Shown here piece after piece: positions 11,501-23,500 of a stretch of DNA of 64,000 nt (its first letter is position 1; each line of letters opens with the position of its first letter). This DNA comes from Notolepis coatsorum. Its lineage: Eukaryota > Chordata > Actinopteri > Aulopiformes > Paralepididae. The position numbers and the translations under genes were made by a program. The notes below the pieces were generated by a model. The model did not search any database and was not told the DNA's origin. It saw only the letters and a program-made list of their open reading frames with translations. The stretch covers positions 158,637,328 to 158,701,327 of the forward strand of contig OZ020587.1 of the NCBI GenBank assembly GCA_963971535.1. Reading direction: 5' to 3'.

Positions 11501-14500
11501 ATAGTGTCGCGCTCTCCAAACTCCACGACGAAGTAAATAGAATCCAAGCAGCAAACGTTAACGCCGCCATTGTAGTAGTGGGTGATTTCAATAGCGCCAA
11601 TCTGAGAAGGGTTTTGCCCGACTTCTATCAGCATGTGACTTGTAACACCAGAGGCGGTAACATTTTAGACCACTGTTACACGCAATTCAAGGGTGGCTAC
11701 AAGGCTCATTCTGCTAGTGGCTTTGGTAAGTCTGATCACACGGCCATCTTTCTTTCACCAAAATATAAACAAAGAATCAAGAGCACTCCTGTAGTCTCGC
11801 GAGAGGTGCATAAATGGGATTTGACGTCAGAGGAGACGCTCCAAGCTGCGCTTGAGTGCACAGACTGGAGCGTGTTCCGCGACACAGATAACATTAATGT
11901 CTACACGGAGACAGTGCTGGACTTTGTTCGTACTTGTGGAAGAAACAATCCCCACTACCACAATTAGAGTTTACCCAAATCAAAAACCCTGGGTAGACAA
12001 ATCCGTCCGTGAAGCTCTGAAAGCGCGCACCAAAGCATACAACGACAGCCTGGTGGCAGGCAACATGAATGACCACAAGGTGGCGCGATACAACGTAAGG
12101 AGGACAGTGACAGAGGCAAAACGGCGCTACAGGGATAAAATTGAACTCCAGTTTGAACAGGCTGACTCCAGAGCTATGTGGCAGGGGCTCAAAACGATGA
12201 CAGACTACAAAGGCACCTCCGTCAAACTGAACAGTGACATCTCCTTAGCAAATGACCTCAATACCTTCTATGCGAAGTTTGATGCTGGTAATAACAACAC
12301 CAGCCCACAAGCCACGGCAATGGGGGGGGGGGGGGTCTGCTGCTGATGGAGACTCATGAGGTGAGGCGGACCTTTAAAAAAGTGAATATCAGGAAGGCAG
12401 CAGGACCGGACGGCATCCCCGGCCGCATCCTAAAAGTCTGTGCCGACCAACTGGCCCCGGTATTCACTGACATATTTAACCTGTCCTTAGAACAGGCTGT
12501 CATCCCCACCTGCCTGAAGAAGTCCACTATTATCCCTGTACCCAAGAAATCCAAGCCTGCTTGCCTCAACGACTACCGCCCTGTAGCTCTCACCTCCATA
12601 GCCATGAAGTGCTTTGAGAAGCTAGTAAAGGGCTACATCTGCTCCTCCCTCCCCATAAACATGGACCCCCTGCAATTTGCATACCGCCCCAACAGGTCCA
12701 CGGAGGACGCCATAGCCCATGTGCTGCACACAGCAGCATCACACCTGGACAAGAGGAAGGGGAACTATGTGAGAATGCTATTCATCGACTACAGCTCGGC
12801 ATTCAATACCATAGTCCCCTCCAAACTCATAGCCAAGCTCAGGGACCTGGGCTTGAACTATGACCTCTGCCAGTGGGTCTTGGACTTCCTGACGGGCAGA
12901 CCCCAGGTGGTGAGAGCAGGCAACTGCACCTCCTCATCCATCACCCTCAACATAGGGGCCCCCCAGGGCTGTGTTCTGAGTCCCCTCCTCTACTCCCTGT
13001 ACACACACGACTGTGTGGCTCAGCGGAGTAGCAACACAATCATCAAATTCGCTGACGACAGTGGTGGTGGGCCTGATCTCTGCCAACGACGAGAGGGCCT
13101 ACCTGGAAGAGGTCAAGGTCCTGGCGGGATGGTGCCAGGAAAACAGCCTCTCCCTGAACGTCAGCAAAACAAAGGAGATGATTGTGGACTTCAGGAGGTC
13201 GGGGGTCAAGGACTACAGCCCCCTCAGCATCGACGGGGCACCGGTTGAGAGAGTGAACAGCTTTAAGTACCTCGGAGCCTACATATCCGAGGACTTGACA
13301 TGGACCACACACATTGACAGTGTTGTGAAGAAGGCACGACAACGCCTCTACTTACTCAGGCGCCTAAGGAAGTTCCAAGTCAGTCAGAAGATCCTTAAGA
13401 ACTTCTACTCATGTACAATAGAGAGCATCCTGACTGGCAACATCACCTCCTGGTTTGGGAATAGCACTGCACAAGACCGAAGCAGACTACAAAGAGTGAC
13501 ACGTTCAGCCGAACGCACAATTGGAGGGGGGCTCCCCACCCTCCAGAACATTTACAACAAGCGGTGCAGGGGCAAGGCTAAGAGAATCATTAAAGACTCC
13601 AGCCACCCGAACAACTGCCTCTTTGAACTGCTGCGGTCAGGCAAGCGATACCGGAGTCTCAAGGCGAGCACAGAAAGACTCAGAAGAAGCTTCTATCCCC
13701 AGGCCATCAGGCTGCTCAACGAACAATGAACACTACACAACAACCATCAAACGCACATAGCACACACATCCACACGCACTTTAAACAAACACACTGTAGC
13801 ACCCACTCCCCACACTTTATATTTATTGATGAAGGATTGCACTACAACTCGTACACCTTACTGTAAATTGTACCTAAATTGTACCTCATCCCATTTCTGC
13901 TTTGCACTATATAGTATTGTACATTAGTACACTGCATAGTATTGTATATTATATGGTAACTCAGTTACGTCTACTCTGCATCGAACATTGTACATATGTC
14001 TATACTGAACACTGTGACCTCATTTTCTACTTCTAATTTACATGCTATACTATGTTATTTGATACTATCTTGTCTAGCACAGTCTCTGGAGCGTAACAGT
14101 AAGAAGCATTTTGTATGAAAGTATTCTGTACTTCTGTATGACAACTATTAAAGAAACTTGAAACTTGATTCGATTCGATTACGATTATTCAGGCAACGAT
14201 TCAATGCATCATGAAATCTCTTCATTTGACCACGATTAGATTCGATTCGTTTTCTATCAGTTAATTCCCCAAAAAATTTTGAATACACAAATGTGGCTGG
14301 GGGAACTGATTCACTCAGTGTGAATGGACTATAGGTCAATAAAAACAATACACAAAAAAAAAACATTAAAAAAAAATGGATGCATCGTTACACCCCTACT
14401 AGATATTAGTATCCACCCTGTCCCCTCTCTCTGGCTCCACCCCTCTCTCTGGCTCCACCCCTATCTCTGGCCCCACCCCTCTCTCTGGCTCCACCCCTCT

Positions 14501-17500
14501 CTCTGGCTCCACCCCTCTCTGGCTCCACCCCTCTCTCTAGCTCCACCCCTCTCTCTGGCTCCACCTCTCTCTAGCTCCACCCCTCGCTCTGGCTCCACCC
14601 CTCTCGCTAGCTCCAGCCAGTTAGTCACACACCAATACCATGTCAGCAGGGTGGAGCTGCTCTCTATTACAAGCCGACTGAGATCTGGTCTCTGAGCCCC
14701 GCGGAGCTTCAGGGCAGCCGGTACAGACGGTCCCTTGACCCCGTGACCTTGAGCTTCAGGGCAGCCGGTACAGACGGTCCCTTGACCCCGTGGCCTTGAG
14801 CTTCAGGGCAGCCGGTACAGACGGTCCCTTGACCCCGTGACCTTGAGCTTCAGGGCAGCCGGTACAGACGGTCCCTTGACCCCGTGGCCTTGAGCTTCAG
14901 GGCAGCCGGTACAGACGGTCCCTTGACCCCGTGACCTTGAGCTTCAGGGCAGCCGGTACAGACGGTCCCTTGACCCCGTGACCTTGAGCTTCAGGTCAGC
15001 CGGTACAGACGGTCCCTTGACCCCGTGACCTTGAGCTTCAGGGCAGCCGGTACAGACGGTCCCTTGACCCCGTGACCTTGAGCTTCAGGTCAGCCGGTAC
15101 AGACGGTCCCTTGACCCAGTGACCTTGAGCTTCAGGTCAGCCCTGTGACCTTGCATTTGGTATATGACTAACGATGCCCAGTCGAGCCCTGGATAGACTC
15201 CAGTACGTATTTATTTATTAACACAAAGAGTTAAACAAAAGTACAAAAATATATATATATAATAATTAGGGATGTCCGATATTATCGGCCGATATCGGCA
15301 TTAAAATGTGATATCGGAAAATATCGGTATCGGTTTTCAAAAATGTTTAATAATTTTTTATTTATTTCTATAACCTTTATTTACCCAGGCAAGCAAGTAA
15401 GAACAAATTCTGATTTTATTTATTGTCAAAAGTATGCATAATGTTGTGTTAATTCCACAACAAGACATATGTAATGTTAATTACCTGAAATTATTCCGTT
15501 TTTTGGGGGGGGAAACCCTGCATATATCGGTATCGGTTGGTATCGGTATCGGAAATTAAGAGTTGGACAATATCGGTATATCGGTATCGGTAAAAAAGCC
15601 AATATCGAGCATCCCTAATAATAATACATAATAACCATGTGTAGGAGAAGTTTAGAAGCCTAGAGGCTTATCGAGAACTTCCCCCGTTTTGTAAAATCAA
15701 AAACATACAAAAATATACATATTATCTAAAAAATACCAGTAATACATTCAAAAGATATGTGTTAACACAAACATACATACACACAGTACATACATGCATA
15801 TACTGTATACACATAATAATACATAACCACCCACCTGCCTAAAAACCTACCCACCCACATAACCAAATGCATACCTACACATGTATGACCTATTTATCTA
15901 TCTACTACTTTTGGCTATATGAGCATTTTTTTTGTAGTTTGCTTTAAAAAATAAGCAGAGATGGAGATTTCCTCAGCATAGGATCAGCTGCATTGCAAAG
16001 ATTGGACCCTCTATACCTCACTGAGAACTGCCTAAGGGAAGTACCACAATAAGGTATATGCAGGTCCCTGGACTGACGTGTGACATATGAATGAACATCC
16101 AGACATGCCAGGCTACTCACACACACAGAACCCTCCAGTGTTGTAGTACTCGAGTCAAGAGTCCTGGACGCCTGAATTCTTTCCCCAATACATTTCCAGT
16201 TCCGCATTCGCCTTCTGCGCTCAGATTGGCCACTGACGTTTCTGGTCATGTGACATGTGCGCCCAATCGTGTGACGGCAAGTTCTTTCGATGGTTAAGCT
16301 TAGGCGCTCTTTCGAAGTTGGTTAAGGTTAGAGTTTGTCTTCAAGCAGGGCAATAGAACACCAGCCCTGATTCCAAACTCTAACCTAGTAGTTTGCAGGC
16401 TGTTAGACCCGGAAATGGGCAAAGACACAGCTCGTCACGCGATTGGGCGCACATGTCACATGACCAGAAACCAGATCGCACCAGAAACGTCCGTGGCCAA
16501 ACAGATCGCAGAACGTGGAACTGGAAATGTATTGGGGAAAGAATAGACACGTCCTGGACTGATTTTCACAACTCGTGACTCGACTTGGACTTGAGCACTG
16601 ATGACTCGGACTCGAGCATTGACTGCATTCGGACTGTCATAGGCCCTAATCATTTGGCATGAGATATTGATGGCTAGTGTGTTTGTTTGGCTATCGTGTC
16701 ACAAAATAAATAAACTATTTTTTTTTTGTATGTCAGCTCTTTGACTGAGAGTGGAGTGGACTCGGACTAGGGTAATGGGGATTCGACTCTGGCTCTTCTT
16801 TGGGTGACTCGGACTTGGGACTCGAGCTCGAGATTTTAGCGACTCGACTACAACACTGCCACTCTCTCTCGCTCGCCCTCCAGCAGCCTGCACTGGCTCT
16901 AAATCACAACGACCCCTTTAAAACCGGTAGGCGTTTCTAGTAGGGATGCTCGATATCGGCTTTTTTACCGATACCGATATTGTCCAACTATTAATTTCCG
17001 ATACCGATATCAACCGATACCGATATATGCAGGGTTTCCCCCCCCCAAAAAACGTAATAATTTCAGGTAATTAACATTACATACGGTATCTCTTGTTGTG
17101 GAATTAACACAACATTATGCATACTTTTGACAATAAGTAAAATCAGAATTTGTTCTTACTTGCTTGCCTAGGTAAATAAAGGTTATAGAAATGTAAAAAG
17201 AAAAAAATATATAATTAAATAAAAATGCCAATATCGGCCGATAATATCGGACATCCCTAGTTTCTAGTGAGGAAACCGGGGAGAGAACGCAAGCAGACCA
17301 GGTGAACCATCGTTACCTTGACCGTCAGGTCCTCCGCCCCCAGAGCCACCTGGGCGTGGATGGCAGGGTACTCCAGGGCGTCGCCGCACAGCTCCATGGT
17401 GGCTCTCATAGCATTCTGGAAGAATTTAAATGGTAAATGGTCATTGTTTTTTTCTATGCGTCTATTCATTCTGTTTAAACCAATGGGGTTTTTATTCACA

Positions 17501-20500
17501 GTTGCAGATAAAGATTAGGCTACACTAATATTATACTATTATAGTATATGACTCGTCATACAAATTTAAATAAGACATTTATCATAAATGATGTAGCCCG
17601 TCTGCATCCGCTCGGCGCTCCATCAAGACGTCACTGTCACTTTCGTACAAACCGTGTGCCCTTATTGGATTATTTATTTATGTTGACGAAACTGACAAGT
17701 TATATTCATTAAAGAAAGTTGATTTAATGAAGAAAAAAAAAATACTAATTTAATCCGATTAATCACTTTATTCAAATTGAGGATTTTCTTAATGATTACG
17801 GCATAAAATATGACAACAGGCATTCAAAGCTTCATTCGAAAACTTCCAATAGAAGCTTTGAATGTAAAAAAAAAAAAAAAAATTATTACATTCGGTACAG
17901 CCCTAGTAAATGATGAATTTCTATAGGGAGGTGTAGTGGTTACGTCAGTTGTTGTTTCCGGCCGGTCCATCTCGCTTGAAATTGCAATGCATTTGTTCCT
18001 CACATTCACCCGCTCACTCACACGCTCACACACCGACGGCGGACATGCGAGGCGCCGACCTGCTCATCAGGAGAAGTTAGGGGTTAAGTGTCTTGCTCAA
18101 GGACACTTCGACACGCCGCCCGGGAGGAGCGGGAATCTAGCCGGAACCCCTGGATTACCAGACGACTGCTCTATCTCCTGAGCCACTAGAATAACATCTA
18201 GAATAAGACTCAGTGTGTTTATATATACACACAGTATTAACTAAGATCCTAGTCACTATAAACCATAACACACATCTAATTTATCTGCAGGTTTCAACAA
18301 GTTAATCTAAGACTTTTTAAGACCTTTTTAAAACACTCAGAGCTAAATCTTATACCAATCCCACAACCATACTAGCAAAAGCTCTCGCCAGACGCGCACC
18401 AAGCTCCTGGTAGCCCCGCAAAAAACCAACAACTTTTGAATACAAAAACCTTTGATATATTTATTAATAATAATATGAATATTAATACAAGATTTTATAC
18501 CTGTGCACATTTAATTTACGACTTTAAAAAAAAGTAAGGCCTTTTAATGAATTTAATACTTTTTAATAGCCCACAGATGTACCCTGGATATACCCAGACT
18601 GGTTTCCCAAGTCTGGATGTCCGTTTTCATTGCGTCAAAATGACGTCATCAATAAGAAAACTTAAAAAACGGTTAAAAGGAGGAGGCTGGGAGCCGAGTT
18701 CATCATCATCCGGTTTCAGTTTTCAAAAGTAGGGTTGATACTAGGGATGTCCCGATCAAATTTTTTTGCTCCCGATCCGATCCCGATCATGTGATTTTGA
18801 GTATCTACCGATACCGATCTTTCCCGATCCGATCAAAAAAAATTCAAATTAAATGTTCTCCCATCCCAATTTCTCCCATTACATTCACCCTGAATGTTGA
18901 CGTTAACTTCATTCAAGCGAGGCATTGCAACCGGAGTAATCTAAAAACTCCGCCTCCAACCTGCTGCTTCATGAGAGCAATGGCGCCATCGTCTGTAAAA
19001 ATCAGGTGACTGCAAGTTCTGCAACTAGTGGATGTCCCTCATCCTTGACATAAATCATTTGATGTATAATTAAATCAAAGGAAATGCGTTTGTTTTGGCA
19101 AAATTCTTCTGCTCTGTGTGACAATAAATAAATTAATGATATGAAATTTAAAACCAAAACCAAGGCCTCAGTATGAGTTTAAGACGTGAACATGGTCATG
19201 TTTGTTGAATAAAAAAAAAAAAGTAAAAAAAAATATAATAAAAATCCAGATAAAAAATAAATAAAAATGTCCGATCCCGATCTTCTGAAAATCACGTGAT
19301 CGGCCCCCGATCCCGATCACGTGATCGGATCGGGACATCCCTAGTTGATGGCATCCTTTTGACAGTGAATCCTGAAAGTGACGTCGGAAACGACTTGTTC
19401 TGCGGTTTGGGGAGGGTGGAGTTCTAACCTTGAAGAGCTCAGACACCATGTGATACAGGTTTGGCAGACACCATGTGATACAGGTTTGAGGAGGGTGGAG
19501 TTCTAACCTTGGAGAGCTCAGACACCATGTGATACAGGTTTGGGGAGGGTGGAGTTCTAACCTTGAAGAGCTCAAACACCATGTGGTACAGGTGAGATGG
19601 AACATACACCATGCTGATGGGCTGATCTTTTAACGCCGACACTACAGGAAGAAAAACCATCTATTAGGATGAATACATTCACAGGGTTCCCACAGACATT
19701 GCAAAATGAAATTAAAGTACTTTCAAGTGCTTTTCCAGGCAAAATTTTTTATTTTAAAATAATAATAATAATAAATTGGATTTTAAGAGAGAAGCGCTTT
19801 CTCAGACTCAAGGACACTGTACAAGGAAAGGGTGGAAAAATAATAAATTTGAAAAAATAAAAGATACAAATAAAAATTATGAATATAATTTATGTGTATA
19901 GTAACGACAGGAAAAAAACAAATAAGATAAAAAAAAAGGAAGCAAGGTGCTGTCCAATTTGATGAAGTGGTTGAAATTAACAAAAAAAAAAAACAGGATC
20001 TGTGGCTTAAAAGAAAAAAGTCAGGGGTGGGCTACTTGGGAGCGGGCCGTATTGCATGAAGGCAAGTGTGAACAGGTGGGTTTTTAGGTTGGTTTTGAAG
20101 AGGTTGATGGTGTCAGAGCCTCAGATGGAGGGGAAGAGGGAGTTCCACAGCCTGGGGGCAGCTACAGCGAAAGCTCGGTCTCCCAGTGTGGAACGCCTGG
20201 TGCGGGGGATGGTGAGGAGGTCGGAGTTGGAGGAGCGGAGGCCTCGTGCTGGAGTGTAGGGGTGGAGTAGGTTGGTCAGGTAGGAAGGGGCCAACCCGTG
20301 CAGGGATTTGTAGGTGAGGAGGAGGATCTTGTAGGGGATTCGGTAGTTGATGGGGAGCCAGTAGAGTTTTTGCAGGGTGGGGGTGATGTGCTGCCAGGGT
20401 TTGGTGCGCGTGAGGACCCTCGCAGCAGAGTTTTGGATGTACTGTAAGCGATCCAGAACCTTCTTGGAAGCACCAAGAAGGATTCCGTTACAGTAGTCGA

Positions 20501-23500
20501 GGCGGGAAGTGATGAAGGCGTGAATGAGTGTTTCCGCTGAGGTGTCGGAGAGTGAGGGCTGAGGGGCGGAGGCGGGAAATGGTTCTGAGGTGGAAGAAGG
20601 CGGATCTGGTGACAGACTTGACGTGAGGGTGAAATGAGAGGGTTGAGTCCAGTATTACACCCAGGTTCCTTACCTCCGTGGAGGGGCAGATGGAGTAGCC
20701 ATCCACGGAGAGAACAAGGTGGTCGATCTTTTGGAGGAGGGCTGGGGAGGCTACAACTATTAGTTCGGTCTTCTTCCTGTTGAGTTGAAGGAAGTTGGTG
20801 GTCATCCATGTTTTTATGTCCTGGAGGCAGGCAGTGAGGGAGGGGGGAGGAAGGGGAGCCGAGGGTTTGGTGTGGAGGTAAAGCTGCGTGTCGTCTGCGT
20901 AAGAGTGGAAGTGGAGGCCATGTTTCCTTATGATCTCACAGAGTGGGAGGAGGTAGATCATAAAAAGGGCATTTAAAGGGATACAATTCACTTTTAAATG
21001 CCCTTTCTTTATATAAAAAAATAAATCGGATCCAATATTTATGGCTTAAAATAAATTTCCGACAATTAGTTACTTTAAATAAAAGAAATTAAATTTCTTG
21101 ATTCAGAACAATTTTATCATGGATGAATAAATCTTTCAATGCGAATGGTTGATTTGAATTTCAAGGACTTTTTAATAAGAACCTTGTTAAAAAATGGGCT
21201 GTTTAACTCATTCTGCGCCAATCACAGAAAAAGTCAGGTTAACTCGTTTTTCTTTTATTTTTTTACTTAAATTTGTATCAACAATTATTGACTTACAACA
21301 TTTAGACCAGGGGTGTCAAACTCATTTTCACAGAGGGCCACATCAGCATTATGGTTGCCCTCAAAGGGCCAAAGACCGTATAAATGTTAATGTCAAATAA
21401 ATGTAGCTACTCATTTACATATTGTTAAACATGTTGTTTCTGTATTTATTACTTATTCAAGTTATACATATTGCATATGCATTTGCATAGATGTAAAAAT
21501 ATATGTTAGCTTATGTTATTTTAACAAATAATTTTAGTTTATCAGAACCCCATATTACTCCATCAATCAATGATCAAACCATTCAAGTAAATAACAAAGA
21601 AGAATATCATCAAATACAAGCTATGACATTAAATTTGTTCAAAACCTTTTTGTCACAGTCAAGAGGGGCAGAACTAACAACTGTGAGCTGCAAAGAACGC
21701 GTGGGACAGATGTAGCAGATGTTACAAAAACAAATGGCTGCACACAACCTTGCAGAGGCCATACATCCAACTAATGGAAGATAGTTTAATTAACTTTAAT
21801 TAACAGATTGCAGAATGGGTACAGTACAGTACAGCTCAATACACACAATTGTTAAGGGGATGCAGACCAGAGAAAGACTTTCGACTTGTTTACATCAGGG
21901 TCCCCCATTTTCAATTCGTAATGAAATTGCTATTATGTGTCTGCATGAACACACAACTGTAACTGTACTCAAAAATAACAAAATAAGGGTTGTCTCAGTT
22001 CACAACTATATTGGTCAAGTTTTGGGTGGGACTTGTTTGCGTCCCTACAGCTTCTTATTCAATTGAGCGAGATGCTCGGTTATGTCACACAGCCAGCTTG
22101 CATCTGACAGTTCAGACAATATTTCTTCAACACTTTGTTACCTATTCCGCCTGGATCTTTTTTGTATTTTGGGCTGTAAAATTGTCAAAGAATGTCTGAG
22201 GAGTAAGTGCTTTTGGCTTTTTTCCTTTGTTACTTCATCAATACCTCAGATGTTCAACACACATGTATGTGTAAGAATGTGTAATAACTAAGGCTGTCAA
22301 AGCTTTATTAACGCATTAACCCACAATTATTTTAACGCCGCTATTTTTTAACCCAAGATTAATGTTCAAAAAAAAAATATATATATATTTTTTTTTTAAC
22401 CAGAGCTCTTGGGGGGCCACATCAAATGACGTGGCGGGCCGCATTTGGCCCGCGGGCCATGAGTTTGACACCTATGATTTAGACAATACTTTAAACAACA
22501 CCAAACATATTACAATATAGTGACATGGGTCCCTTGAATTGTTAGGCCAGGCTCAGTAGAGGAGAGGGGAGGCACTCCCCACCGAGCCAAGCCTGTTACC
22601 TCCCATGTCACAAATGTCAATATGTACATTTAAAGTAACTACTATTCTAACATGACTCAAAGAAAAGGAAAAAGAAAGACTAAAGACAGTTGGCACTTCC
22701 CAGGTTTCTACCCCCGTTGGCGGGCTGGAGGGATAAGGCTCTCCTGGAGAGGGCCCTCCTATAACGACGGAGATATCCCCAACGGGGATTCTCCAATGCC
22801 CCTATTATTGTCCAACATTTTATTTTAACACTTTGATTGCCGGAAAGCGTTTTTTCACGTCATTCAGAGCCATGCTAAAGGTGCCGAGGACGCCGTAACT
22901 CGTCTTTGATATCAATATTTCAAAAATCTGTGATCGAAATCATATTTTCTTTCCGGAGCCCTGAGATGTGCTGGTGGGCTCCCACCAACTGTCTAACGGT
23001 TCGAGAGCGCCATCTGGTGGCCGATCGGCCAAGAGGGAGGGGCGCCCCAAACAGGAAGTGCTCATCCATATGAGCTCCGGGCACTTGCGTCCGGTAGCCG
23101 GACTCCATCTCAACACACTGGATGATCAATCGCTCGCCCTAACTCAATAAACAACGTTATTTGGACGTATATAGTATTATACAAGCTGGAAATGGTTCAT
23201 CAGGATAAACATCCCATAATCGAAAACGGTCTACACCACGCTGATCGTCCAACGGCGCGAGGAAGATACGGTAAGATTCAGCGTTATTTTTGAACGTGTT
23301 CCATATAAACTGTTATGATGAACATATGACCCACACTAGATGAATGATATAACGCTGCCCACGGAATTATAAACGATCCCCCGCCCATCCGGTCATCATC
23401 AGATCATACGTAGATCATTCTAGAAGTACGTCCAATTGAAATTTTTTATATCGCCCCGATTGCCATCAAACTGTATTTCATCATCAATATAATGCATTTG

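Larger units (their letters stand above)
10770..14168 (+). mobile_element. Rex1/CR1-L2-like LINE, copy B (uninterrupted)
   Basis: This is a near full-length LINE of about 3.4 kb, beginning AAGATGGCGCCGC at 10771 and ending TTGAAACTTGA. It has the endonuclease, linker, reverse transcriptase and a 3' UTR of about 440 bp with TATTAAAG near the end. It is closely similar to copy A over its whole length but lacks the 690-bp insertion. Three coding lesions make it inactive: a frameshift near 11935, the G14 run with a nearby 20-bp deletion, and a 2-bp loss at the FADD motif. Confidence 0.88.
10739..14398. mobile_element. hAT MITE carrying LINE copy B
   Basis: The termini are TAGGGGTGTAACGATGC and GCATCGTTACACCCCTA, with a perfect 8-bp target duplication CTAGATAT at 10731-10738 and 14399-14406. 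Without the LINE (about 10770-14168) only some 260 bp remain, mostly the right side with CGATTCGATT repeats. It has no transposase and was a MITE that then served as a LINE target. Confidence 0.85.

Noticed and set aside
14704-15140. Possible CRISPR-like array
   Set aside because: Units are contiguous 47-bp copies with no unique spacers, and the genome is eukaryotic. The same holds for 6968-7420 and 8126-8430.
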